Notes: generated from the sequence alone by a model not told the origin. A stretch of DNA of 36,438 bases from Nonomuraea aridisoli (GCF_003236395.1 NZ_POUD01000067.1:1-36438), one strand, 5' to 3'; numbered from the stretch's first letter, positions 24,099 through 32,669 are shown. Numbers and translations are program-made.

Positions 24099-24413
24099 AT
24101 GAAGGGGTGGCGCAAGAAGCCGGACGTCCACCAGGTGACGGACGCCAAGCCGTCGCTGACCGACGACATTCGCAGGCGTGAGATCAGCTACCTCATCAAG
24201 ATGGGCATCCGTACGATCTGCCTGATCCTGGCGGTGGTCGTGCCCGTTCCGTGGCCCTACCGCCTGCTGTTCATCGCCGCTGCGGTCTTTTTGCCATACA
24301 TAGCCGTAATCGGGGCCAATGAGAGGGGCGAACCTGCCCCGTCACAGACCAATCAGTCGCCTGAGGCTAACCAAACCGAGATACCGCTGCATCGACGCGA
24401 GATCGGGTCGTGA
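24099..24413 (+). CDS. DUF3099 small membrane protein
   Basis: A 104-residue protein. Residues about 20-36 (LTDDIRRREISYLIKMG) lead into two hydrophobic helices (IRTICLILAVVVPVPW and RLLFIAAAVFLPYIAVIG) and a polar tail. This matches DUF3099, an actinobacterial membrane protein of unknown function. ATG 24099 has TACCGT (24086-24091) 7 nt upstream and may be leaderless; a GTG at 24090 would add three residues. The 3' part is less GC-rich than its neighbours. The probable small RNA gene begins 45 nt after the stop. Confidence 0.85.
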   Translation: MKGWRKKPDVHQVTDAKPSLTDDIRRREISYLIKMGIRTICLILAVVVPVPWPYRLLFIAAAVFLPYIAVIGANERGEPAPSQTNQSPEANQTEIPLHRREIGS

Positions 24414-24420
24414 CTAAGTC

Positions 24421-24452
24421 TTGACGCATCCCATGGGTTGTAGGTGTACGCT
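24421..24452 (+). promoter_or_regulatory. Promoter of the C-loop small RNA
   Basis: TTGACG (24421-24426) is a good -35 box and TACGCT (24447-24452) a good -10 box for an actinobacterial primary sigma factor, although the 20-nt spacer is longer than the usual 17-18. The predicted start, about 24459, coincides with the base of the first hairpin, which supports the assignment. Confidence 0.6.
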
Positions 24453-24458
24453 TTAGCC

Positions 24459-24570
24459 AAGCGCTCCGGTCCCCCGTCGGAGTGCTGGTGCCGGCGTTCC
24501 GGGCCCCCGTCGGAACGCCGATGAAGCGACGCCGGGTGGTTTGCCCCCGTAACCACCCGGCGTCGCCCTT
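24459..24570 (+). ncRNA. 6C-type small RNA with three C-loop hairpins
   Basis: Three consecutive hairpins each show a 9-nt loop ending in CCCCCGT. Hairpin 1: AGCGCTCCG (24460-24468), loop GTCCCCCGT, arm 24478-24486, 9 bp with one G-U pair. Hairpin 2: CGGCGTTCCG (24492-24501), loop GGCCCCCGT, arm 24511-24520, perfect 10 bp. Hairpin 3: perfect 16-bp stem (24526-24541 with 24551-24566), loop TGCCCCCGT, followed by CCTTTT, so it is probably the terminator. The stems differ while the loops are kept, which is the signature of a functional RNA. The actinobacterial 6C RNA is defined by hairpins with C-rich loops, and in mycobacteria it acts by pairing its C loops with G-rich mRNA sites. A third loop is more than the two I recall for the family. 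Confidence 0.8.
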
Positions 24571-24604
24571 TTCCGGCGACGTTTTGATCAACCACCGGGC
24601 TTGC

Positions 24605-24688
24605 CGGCCCCGTCGGATAGGGCCGCTTTCCCGAAATCGTTTACACTCACCCCCGCCCCGATATTCACAGGAAATCCTCAGGCGGGGG
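24605..24688. other. Hairpins between the small RNA and the DUF6457 gene
   Basis: CGGCCC (24605-24610) pairs with GGGCCG (24620-24625) and is followed by CTTTCCC. CCCCCGCC (24650-24657) pairs with GGCGGGGG (24681-24688) around a 23-nt loop that itself holds AGGAAATCCT. A TACACT box is at 24642-24647. These may terminate the small RNA or the moaA-DUF6457 transcript; no coding sequence is supported here. Confidence 0.35.
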
Positions 24689-24717
24689 CGCCTTGACTTC
24701 AGCAGTTGATTCGTGTG

Positions 24718-24975
24718 TCAGCTGTCGGTCAGGGTCTCCTCGGTCGCCTGCCCCCAGTTCTTCGCCAGCGCGACGATCCGCTCCACGGCGTCCTCGGAGG
24801 CCGTCCCCGACCCCTGGGCGAGCCCCACCAGGTACGCCGTCAGCGGCGCGGCCGGGCGGGCGACGTTGTGGGCGACCTCCTTGGTGAGGTCGAGGATCTT
24901 GTCGCGGTCCACCTGGGCCGGGTCGAGGCCCAGCTCCTTGCAGGCCAGGTTCGTCCATTCGTTGAGCACGTGCAT
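24718..24975 (-). CDS. DUF6457 protein, molybdenum-cofactor associated
   Basis: An 85-residue helical protein (LNEWTNLACKELGLDP, ILDLTKEVAHNVARPAAPLTAYLVGLAQG) that matches DUF6457. This domain is often found next to, or fused with, MobA-type enzymes of molybdenum-cofactor synthesis in actinobacteria, by my recollection. Here it follows moaA by 42 nt on the same strand, which supports that link. GAGGAG lies about 7 nt before the ATG. Molecular function unknown. Confidence 0.8.
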   Translation of the reverse strand: MHVLNEWTNLACKELGLDPAQVDRDKILDLTKEVAHNVARPAAPLTAYLVGLAQGSGTASEDAVERIVALAKNWGQATEETLTDS

Positions 24976-25017
24976 ACGAGTCTCCTCAGATCGGTGATGG
25001 TGTCGCGCGGGGAGTCG

Positions 25018-26007
25018 TCAGCCGCCGATGGCGGACATGGGGCGGGACGGCTGCAGGAAGGACGGGTCGTCGATGCCGTGGCCCGCGCGCTTGCGCGCCA
25101 CCGCCGCGATCCACCGCTCGGCCAGCTCCTCGTCGGAGGCGCCCGCGCGCATCGCCGTCTTCAGGTCGGACTCCTCGGTCGCGAACAGGCAGTTGCGCAC
25201 CTGACCGTCGGCGGTGAGCCGCACGCGGTCGCAGGAGCCGCAGAACGGCCGCGTCACCGAGCCGATCACGCCCACCCGGGCCGGCCCGCCGTCGACCAGG
25301 AACCGCTCGGCGGGGGCGCTGCCGCGCTCTTCGAGGTCGTCGGCCGCGAGGTCGAACTCGCCGGACAGGAGCTGCAGGATCTCGTCGGCGGTGACCATCT
25401 CGTCGCGGCTCCAGCCGTGCTGGGCGTCGAGCGGCATCTGCTCGATGAAGCGCAGCTCGTAGCCCTGCTCGAGGCACCAGCGCAGCAGCGGCACGGCCTC
25501 GTGGTCGTTGACGCCGCGCATCAGCACCGTGTTGACCTTCACCGGACGCAGCCCCGCGCGGTCGGCGGCGGCGAGGCCGGCGATCACGTCGGCATGCCTG
25601 TCGCGGTGGGCGAGCCGCTTGAACGTGGCGGGGTCGAGGGTGTCGAGCGAGACGTTGACGCGGTCGAGGCCCGCGGCGGCCAGCGGCTCGGCCAGGCGGG
25701 CCAGGCCGATGCCGTTGGTGGTCAGGGAGACCTGCGGCCGGGGCTCCAGCGCGGTGGTGCGGCTCACGATGTCGACGAGCTCACGGCGGAGGAGGGGCTC
25801 GCCGCCGGTGTAGCGGACCTCCGTGACGCCGAGCCGCTCGACGCCGATCGCCACGAGGCGGACGATCTCGTCGGCCGTCAGGAGCTGGGCGTTCGGCAGC
25901 CAGTCGAGGCCCTCGGGCGGCATGCAGTACGTGCAGCGCAGGTTGCACTTGTCGGTGAGGGACACCCGCAGGTCTGTCGCCACCCGTCCGAACGAGTCTC
26001 GCAACAT
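25018..26007 (-). CDS. moaA: GTP 3',8-cyclase MoaA
   Basis: A 329-residue radical-SAM enzyme that catalyses the first step of molybdopterin synthesis (GTP to 3',8-cyclo-7,8-dihydro-GTP). The SAM-binding [4Fe-4S] cluster is held by Cys21, Cys25 and Cys28 in CNLRCTYCMP; the second cluster by Cys256, Cys259 and Cys273 (CGSC...NC). The C-terminus ends in the essential Gly-Gly. TGGEP (67-71) is the SAM-binding motif. A strong AGGAGGTGA site precedes the ATG. It is followed by the DUF6457 gene. Confidence 0.96.
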   Translation of the reverse strand: MLRDSFGRVATDLRVSLTDKCNLRCTYCMPPEGLDWLPNAQLLTADEIVRLVAIGVERLGVTEVRYTGGEPLLRRELVDIVSRTTALEPRPQVSLTTNGIGLARLAEPLAAAGLDRVNVSLDTLDPATFKRLAHRDRHADVIAGLAAADRAGLRPVKVNTVLMRGVNDHEAVPLLRWCLEQGYELRFIEQMPLDAQHGWSRDEMVTADEILQLLSGEFDLAADDLEERGSAPAERFLVDGGPARVGVIGSVTRPFCGSCDRVRLTADGQVRNCLFATEESDLKTAMRAGASDEELAERWIAAVARKRAGHGIDDPSFLQPSRPMSAIGG

Positions 26008-26062
26008 GGGGCGTCACCTCCTGTTCGTTTGTTCGTTCGCCAGAGCGCCAGACGCACAGACT

Positions 26063-26076
26063 ACGTCGGCCGACGT
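26063..26076. promoter_or_regulatory. 14-bp perfect palindrome upstream of moaA
   Basis: ACGTCGGCCGACGT is fully self-complementary and lies 56 bp before the moaA start, in the 176-bp gap after the epimerase gene. A TTCG/TTTG-rich stretch (TTCGTTTGTTCGTTCG) lies between it and the ribosome site. The position fits an operator. No molybdenum-cofactor riboswitch fold was recognised. Confidence 0.45.
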
Positions 26077-26183
26077 CCGGCGCGGGGAGTCCGGTCCTCA
26101 GCCTCGACAACACATTGTTCCCTAGATCGATTCCTCGTTACCCCGCGAATGCCCGCTTTTCGTGACAGAACCCGTGGTCGGGG

Positions 26184-27161
26184 TCATGGTCCGGCCAGGG
26201 CGGCGTCGTCCGCGGCGGCGTCGGCGTCCGTCCAGCCGCCCTCCGGCGGGTGGGCCAGGTGCCAGCGGACCGACTCGGCGACCCTGGTCTCGGGATCGCC
26301 GGGGGCCCACCCGAGGAGCCTCTCGGCGCGGGCCGAGGAGACGAGGAGATGCTGCGCCGGCGCGCCGGCCAGGGCGAGGTCGGGCGGGAGGCGGTCGTCG
26401 GGCACGCGTTCCAGGCGGGTGCGGGAGCCGGAGGCGCGCAGGATCTGCTCGAACCACACCCCGATCGGGACCGTGGTCGCCTCCCCCAGGTTGACCGCCT
26501 GGCCGTCGGCGGCGCGGGTGTCGAGGGCCGCCAGCACGCCGGTCGCCATGTCGTCGACGTGGCCCCTGGTCCACAGGAGGTTGGCGGCGCCGACCGGGAT
26601 GCTGTCGCGACCTGCGCGGACCCGGCGCAGGATCGGCTCCTCCCTGCGCTGATAGTCGTGGGGGCCGTACACGAAGGGCAGGCGCAGGACGACGGCGCCG
26701 CGCTCGAGCCAGCGCGCCTCCACGTCGAGCTTCTCGTAGTCGTCGGGCACGCCGGGATAACCCTTGCCGCGGTACGGGTAGCGCTCGCGGCGCAGCGGCG
26801 ACTCCTCGCTGATCGGCACGGGCGACAGGCACTGGCCGGTCTGCAGGCCGGTGTAGGCCTCGTAGACGTCCTGGCTGGACAGCACCACGGAGGGCACGTG
26901 CGGCAGCACCGGCAGGACGGCGTCGACGTCGGCGCCGGTGAGCGCGAAGGTGTCGATCACCGCCTGCGGGGCGAAGTCCTCGATCTGGCCGGCGTGCCGG
27001 GCGAGGTCGTGGCGGTCCGTGCGCAGGTGGGCGCCGGGCACGCCGGGATCGGAGCGTGCGGAGCCGCGATGGGCGATGAGAACCTGGTCGCCGCGCTCGG
27101 CGAGGCGTTCGGCTATGCGGCGGCCCAGGAACCAGGTGCCGCCGAGGATCAGCACTCTCAT
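26184..27161 (-). CDS. NAD-dependent epimerase/dehydratase family protein
   Basis: A 325-residue extended-SDR protein. N-terminal LILGGTWFLGRRIAERLAERG is an atypical GxxGxxG cofactor loop. VVLSSQDVYEAYTG corresponds to the catalytic Ser region. The tyrosine motif is weak (DDYEKLDVEARW, not a clear YxxxK). Then LRLPFVYGPHDYQRR and LLWTRGHVDDMATGV follow. The family includes chloroplast mRNA-binding CSP41-like proteins and reductases, so catalysis is uncertain. Downstream of hxlR on the same strand, 75 nt apart. Confidence 0.82.
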   Translation of the reverse strand: MRVLILGGTWFLGRRIAERLAERGDQVLIAHRGSARSDPGVPGAHLRTDRHDLARHAGQIEDFAPQAVIDTFALTGADVDAVLPVLPHVPSVVLSSQDVYEAYTGLQTGQCLSPVPISEESPLRRERYPYRGKGYPGVPDDYEKLDVEARWLERGAVVLRLPFVYGPHDYQRREEPILRRVRAGRDSIPVGAANLLWTRGHVDDMATGVLAALDTRAADGQAVNLGEATTVPIGVWFEQILRASGSRTRLERVPDDRLPPDLALAGAPAQHLLVSSARAERLLGWAPGDPETRVAESVRWHLAHPPEGGWTDADAAADDAALAGP

Positions 27162-27178
27162 GCGGCCTACCCTGCCAC

Positions 27179-27246
27179 TTCCCGGCCCACGGGCGGCGTC
27201 GTCAGGCGGCCGTTTCCCGGCCCGGCGGGCGCGTCGTCAGCCGGCC
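27179..27246. repeat. Direct duplication of the hxlR 3' end
   Basis: Two near-identical 33-bp copies (27179-27211 and 27214-27246, period 35) share TTCCCGGCCC, GCGTCGTCAG and CGGCC with a few changes. The second copy contains the hxlR stop codon and the first a matching, unused stop, so the gene end seems to have been duplicated. Confidence 0.7.
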
Positions 27247-27599
27247 TGCCATGAGGCGCGGGCTTCGGTCAGCTCGGCGAGGTGCGCGCGCGACCAGGCG
27301 CAGCCGGCGTTCATCGGCTCGATGAGACTGCGGCCGAGGTCGGTCAGCGCGTACTCGACGCGGGGCGGGATCTCGTCGTACGCCGTGCGCGTGAGCAGGC
27401 CGTCGCGTTCCATGGCGCGCAGGGAGGCGGTGAGGACCTTCGGGGTGATGCCGCGCAGCGGCGCCTGCAGCTCGGTGAAGCGCCGGGGGCCGGACTCCAG
27501 GCAGCGGATGATCTTCGCGGTCCACTTGTCGCCGATGCGGACCGGCCCGGTGACCGGCGGGCATCCGGCGAACATGTCGGGATCGAGCGGCTCGGACAT
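27237..27599 (-). CDS. HxlR-family transcriptional regulator
   Basis: A 120-residue winged-helix regulator of the HxlR type. It has the N-terminal Cys13 (FAGCPPVTG), IGDKWTAKIIRCLESGPRRFTEL, the recognition helix region GITPKVLTASLRAMERDGLLTR and the wing YDEIPPRVEYALTDLGRSL. Such proteins often sense electrophiles or oxidants through the N-terminal Cys and control a divergent oxidoreductase gene, here the NAD(P)-binding protein at 27721. TACGAT (minus strand, 27606-27611) lies 6 nt before the ATG, so the transcript may be leaderless. Confidence 0.92.
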   Translation of the reverse strand: MSEPLDPDMFAGCPPVTGPVRIGDKWTAKIIRCLESGPRRFTELQAPLRGITPKVLTASLRAMERDGLLTRTAYDEIPPRVEYALTDLGRSLIEPMNAGCAWSRAHLAELTEARASWQAG

Positions 27600-27685
27600 C
27601 CCGCCATCGTAGGCGCGCGGTCTCCGCTGGTGGGGGTCACTATCGTTGCGGAAAGCGACATACCGCCCCTTACGGTCTGCCGGGA

Positions 27686-27704
27686 CGGCCGGACGGTCCG
27701 GCCG
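27686..27704. promoter_or_regulatory. 19-bp palindrome before the NAD(P)-binding gene
   Basis: CGGCCGGAC-G-GTCCGGCCG is a perfect 9-bp inverted repeat with one central base, 16 bp before the ATG at 27721. It may be the binding site of the divergent HxlR regulator, or a leader hairpin. Confidence 0.5.
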
Positions 27705-27720
27705 CGGGACGGAGTGCGTG

Positions 27721-28530
27721 ATGAGCAGGATCGTGGTGTTCGGCGCCGGCGGGCGAGCCGGACGGCGGGTGGTCGCGGAGGCCGCCCGGCGCGGACACGA
27801 GGTGACGGCCGTGGTACGAACCCCTGACCGCCATCCCGACCTGGCCGGTGAATGGGCACGCAATCCCGGCCGGCACCCCGAACCGGCCGGTGAACAGGTA
27901 AGGGAGCCCGGCCGGCACCCCGAGCCGGATGGTGGGCAGGTGCGGGAGAGCAGCTGGCGTCCCGAGCCGGGCGTTGAGCGGGTGCGAGTGACCGGCCGGT
28001 ATCCCGACGTGGACGGTGGGCGGGTGCGGGTTGTGGCCGGGGACGTCACCGATGCGGGCAGCGTGGCCGAGGCGGCGGCCGGGCACGACGTGGCGGTGCA
28101 GGTGGCGGCGCGGCTGGACGTTCCCGCGCGGGACTTCTTTCCCGCGGCGGCCCGGGCGCTCGTGGACGGGCTGGCGGGGGCCGGCGTCTCCCGGCTGGTG
28201 GCGCTGGGGATCGGCTCGCTGCTGGAGGTGGCACCGGGGGTGCGGCTGGTGGACACGCCGGGCTTTCCGGCTGACGCGCGGACGTTCTCGCTGGGGCACG
28301 CGGCGGAGCTCGAGGTGTTCGAGGGGTCGGCGCTCGACTGGGTGGTGATCGCGCCGCCGCCCGTGATCCTGGACGCCGAATCGCCGGGGACGGGGCGGTA
28401 TCGGGTCGGCGGGAATCGGGTGCCCGCCGAGGGCGGAGCTGCCTTCTCGTACGCGGACGTGGCGCGGGCGATCGTGGACGAGGCGGAACGGCCCGCGCAC
28501 CACCGGGTTCAGGTCGCTGTTTTCACGTAG
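27721..28530 (+). CDS. NAD(P)-binding (NmrA/SDRa5-like) protein with repeat insertion
   Basis: A 269-residue Rossmann-fold protein: IVVFGAGGRAGRRVVAEAARRGHEVTAVVR is the first beta-alpha-beta unit, then VRVVAGDVTDAGSVAEAAAGHDVAVQ, and later SALDWVVIAPPPVI and GRYRVGGNRV, as in the NAD(P)H-binding reductases often paired with HxlR. Unusually, residues 35-104 consist of five 14-residue tandem repeats inserted between strands beta2 and beta3, where relatives have only a few residues. GGAG lies 6 nt before the ATG. Without the insert the length would be usual (~210). Activity is unproven. Confidence 0.85.
   Translation: MSRIVVFGAGGRAGRRVVAEAARRGHEVTAVVRTPDRHPDLAGEWARNPGRHPEPAGEQVREPGRHPEPDGGQVRESSWRPEPGVERVRVTGRYPDVDGGRVRVVAGDVTDAGSVAEAAAGHDVAVQVAARLDVPARDFFPAAARALVDGLAGAGVSRLVALGIGSLLEVAPGVRLVDTPGFPADARTFSLGHAAELEVFEGSALDWVVIAPPPVILDAESPGTGRYRVGGNRVPAEGGAAFSYADVARAIVDEAERPAHHRVQVAVFT
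27823..28032 (+). repeat. Five tandem 42-bp repeats inside a coding region
   Basis: Five in-frame 42-bp units encode PDRHPDLAGEWARN, PGRHPEPAGEQVRE, PGRHPEPDGGQVRE, SSWRPEPGVERVRV and TGRYPDVDGGRVRV. Units 2 and 3 are almost identical; units 1, 4 and 5 have drifted. The last unit runs straight into the native strand VRVVAGDV, which suggests that the array grew from a native loop segment. Confidence 0.92.
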
Positions 28531-28661
28531 CAGTCGCGGCTTGAGCTGGGGTTCGCGGCGGGCGGCGGGGTGCCGTTGCCGCGAAATACCGTGATGCCTG
28601 AACTTTCGCGAAAGCGCATGGGAAAGGCGCACGGAATTACAGGACGACCTGCAGATATGGC

Positions 28662-28695
28662 GAACGCCCGGCCGCAATGGCCGGGCGTTCTTTCT
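28662..28695. terminator. Strong intrinsic terminator
   Basis: GAACGCCCGGCC (28662-28673) and its exact complement (28679-28690) form a perfect 12-bp stem with loop GCAAT, followed by TTTCT. It ends plus-strand transcription from the NAD(P)-binding gene 130 nt upstream and may also stop the convergent minus-strand gene ending at 28790. The rest of the 28531-28789 gap holds a CTTTCGCGAAAG palindrome (28603-28614) and no supported gene. Confidence 0.85.
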
Positions 28696-28789
28696 GCCGA
28701 TCCAGGTGGTCGGCCCGGGCGGGCCACCCCAGTCGTGCCGGCTCGGGAGGCCGGTCCGGTGGGCCGGTCGTCAGCGGGTGGACCGGGGG

Positions 28790-29284
28790 TCAGCGGCGGT
28801 GGCCGATGACCTTGAGCCAGTCCGTGCCCTCCGACGGGGACAGCCACCTGGCGCCCTCGAAGACCGCGCGCCACGTGCCCGACGTGCGGGCGGGCACCTT
28901 CGTGCTGAAGTAGCCCTTGCCGCTCGTGCGGACGGTGTCGACGTACTCCCACTTGCCGCTGCCCGCGGGCTGGAAGAGGATCACGACCCGCTTCCAGGCC
29001 AGACGGTGCCAGCGCTCCTGCTTCTTGCAGGTGTCGGCGTGGTGCACCGAGACGAGACCACTGATGTAGTCGGCGTCGCACTGCACCGAGAGCTTGCCCG
29101 AGAGGGTGATGGGCTTGCCGCGCCAGGCGGGCTCGGGGCTCGCGTCGAGGTGGAGGCTGGTGCGGCCGCCGGCGACATCCGGGTCGAGACCCGGATCGTC
29201 GGCGAGCGCGGGCGAGGCGGCGGTGGCCACCATCGTGGCGCCCAAAGCGGCGGCCGCGAGGCCGGCGGCTAGACGTCGCATCAT
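28790..29284 (-). CDS. Secreted protein sharing a domain with its upstream neighbour
   Basis: A 164-residue exported protein of unknown function. The signal peptide (MMRRLAAGLAAAALGATMVA, cleavage after SPALA at residue 28) is followed by a beta-rich domain with one likely disulphide (Cys69, Cys86) and the stretch GYFSTKVPARTSGTWRAVFEG. This stretch matches GAFVGTVKGRTSGYWRVRYSG of the next protein upstream, so both carry the same Ig-like type of domain. A longer open frame extends upstream, but the signal peptide and GGAAGGA favour 29284 or 29281. Confidence 0.78.
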   Translation of the reverse strand: MMRRLAAGLAAAALGATMVATAASPALADDPGLDPDVAGGRTSLHLDASPEPAWRGKPITLSGKLSVQCDADYISGLVSVHHADTCKKQERWHRLAWKRVVILFQPAGSGKWEYVDTVRTSGKGYFSTKVPARTSGTWRAVFEGARWLSPSEGTDWLKVIGHRR

Positions 29285-29309
29285 CACTGCAGAATTCCTT
29301 CCCCGTGTG

Positions 29310-29338
29310 AGAACACCCCCCAATTCAGGGGACGTCAA
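29310..29338 (-). promoter_or_regulatory. Candidate promoter of the secreted-protein gene
   Basis: On the minus strand TTGACG (29333-29338) and TGTTCT (29310-29315) are separated by 17 nt. The predicted start would leave a leader of about 20 nt that contains the GGAAGGA ribosome site. CCCC-TGAATT-GGGG lies between the boxes and might bind a regulator. The -10 match is weak. Confidence 0.4.
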
Positions 29339-29438
29339 ACGCCAATGACGCGTAACAGTACGGAAAAGTTGCAATGCGGCAGATCACGATTCGGCAACGA
29401 AGATAGCTGCAACGCCTTATTTAATTACGTTTATCGCC

Positions 29439-30752
29439 TTATTGGGCGATTTGGTGAGCTTTCGAGATGTCTGGTGCGTAATGGGCGGTTCCGGAGTAGC
29501 GGACCCGCCAGTAGCCGCTCGTACGGCCCTTGACCGTGCCGACGAACGCTCCGGCCGCGTCCGTCGTCGCCTCGCCCGCCTTCTGCCAGTCCGAGGACGT
29601 GTCCGGACGCCACAGCAGCTCCAGCCGCTGCCTGCCGAACGGGCCGTAGTCCGTCAGGCCGCGCGGGTCGACGCGGTGCAGCGAGCCCCGCACCCGTACG
29701 GTCTCCGCGCGGGGCGACTTCTCCACCCGTACCGACGAGAGCTTGGTCTCCCGCCGGAGCTCGAACGAGGCGTATTCCTTGATCGTCGCGCCGTTCGCCC
29801 CCGTGGCGGTCGCGGTGATCGTCCAGGTGCCCGCCGGGTAGTAGCGGGTGAGCCTCTTGTCCGGCAGGAAGCGCCAGGTCTGCCAGCCGTCCGCGACGCG
29901 GGCCGCGGCCGTGCGCCGGACCATGTGCGGCGGGAGTGGCGGCGCCTCCTGCGCGGTGGCGCCGTCCTTGGATGCCGGGCCGGGCTGCGGGTTCAGCGGC
30001 ATCCGGTCGTTCGGGCCCAGCGGCTGAAGGTCGCGCGGCTGAGGCTTGAGCGGCTGAAGGTCGAGTGGCTGCGGGTTGAGGGGCTGCGGGTTGAGGGGCT
30101 GCGGGTTGAGGGGGCGCGGCTCGGGCCGGTCAGGCATCCACTCGTACTGGGGCTCCGGCTCGACGGCCGGCGCCGCTCCCGGCGCACCGGAGACGCCCGG
30201 CGCGGCGCCCTCTGCTCCCGGCCGCGCCATGGAGTCCGGCCCGACGGAGGCGTCCCGGGAGTCCGAGGCGGCCCGCGAGTCCGGGGCGGCGTTCGGCGGT
30301 GGTGTGGCGGCCGCGGCGGGGACGGAGGTCTGGGCGGAGCCGTGGCCCCTGCCCAGGGCCAGCACGTGGGACGGCGGCCGGATCTGGCCGGGGACCTGCG
30401 CGGGCGCGTAGACGGACGACTGGGGCGGCGGCTGGATGGGCACCTCGACGGGCGGCTGGGTCGGCGCCGGCTGCTCGACCTCCGGCGCCGGCTGCTTGTC
30501 GGCCAGGACCGGCCCCGGAGGATCGCCAGGCTCGACCTTGACGGTGACGCCGTTCTTGCCCCGCACCCCCCTGGCGATCACGTCGATCACCAGGCGGACG
30601 GAGCCTTGCGCGCCGACCACGGGGTGCTCGGGACGTACGGTGATGGAGCGGATTTCGGGCTCGGTCGCGGCGGCTGCCCAGGCGGCGGCACCGGTCGCGG
30701 GCGCCGTGAGGGATCCCGCCGCGAGCGAGACGAGAAGAAGGCTTCTGGTCAT
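29439..30752 (-). CDS. Secreted Pro-rich repeat protein
   Basis: A 437-residue exported protein of unknown function. A signal peptide (1 to about 28) is followed by a beta-rich N-domain (EPEIRSITVRPEHPVVGAQG, to about 78). A long Pro/Gln/Ala-rich region (80-285) includes six 5-residue repeats of the PLNPQ type. The C-terminal half holds TWTITATATG and a final domain, VRVRGSLHRVDP to the end, which is homologous to the neighbouring smaller secreted protein. It is probably a wall-spanning or surface protein. TACCGT (minus strand, 30760-30765) lies 7 nt before the ATG and no ribosome site is seen. Confidence 0.78.
   Translation of the reverse strand: MTRSLLLVSLAAGSLTAPATGAAAWAAAATEPEIRSITVRPEHPVVGAQGSVRLVIDVIARGVRGKNGVTVKVEPGDPPGPVLADKQPAPEVEQPAPTQPPVEVPIQPPPQSSVYAPAQVPGQIRPPSHVLALGRGHGSAQTSVPAAAATPPPNAAPDSRAASDSRDASVGPDSMARPGAEGAAPGVSGAPGAAPAVEPEPQYEWMPDRPEPRPLNPQPLNPQPLNPQPLDLQPLKPQPRDLQPLGPNDRMPLNPQPGPASKDGATAQEAPPLPPHMVRRTAAARVADGWQTWRFLPDKRLTRYYPAGTWTITATATGANGATIKEYASFELRRETKLSSVRVEKSPRAETVRVRGSLHRVDPRGLTDYGPFGRQRLELLWRPDTSSDWQKAGEATTDAAGAFVGTVKGRTSGYWRVRYSGTAHYAPDISKAHQIAQ
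30022..30111 (-). repeat. Six tandem 15-bp repeats
   Basis: Six in-frame 15-bp units lie side by side. On the plus strand the last three (30067-30111) are identical, GGCTGCGGGTTGAGG, and the first three are diverged. They encode PLNPQ-type pentapeptides in the secreted protein. The array is likely to vary in copy number between strains. Confidence 0.9.
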
Positions 30753-30830
30753 GATCGAGACGGTAGGAACCGGTCGGTAATGACCAGGACCCCGACACGC
30801 GCCCCCCTTGGCAAAGCCCGGCGGGAGCGG

Positions 30831-32669
<1,839 letters not shown>

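Noticed and set aside
24460..24566. Three spaced repeats suggesting a CRISPR-like array
   Set aside because: Only the CCCCCGT loops are repeated and the flanks are self-complementary stems of different sequence and length. There are no constant repeats with unique spacers and no cas genes.
24353..24595. Small minus-strand open frames across the C-loop RNA
   Set aside because: They translate the hairpin arms and have no family resemblance. The symmetry is explained by RNA structure.
28570..28809. A 79-residue plus-strand open frame after the NAD(P)-binding gene
   Set aside because: It runs straight through the strong terminator hairpin at 28662-28690 and has no recognisable product.
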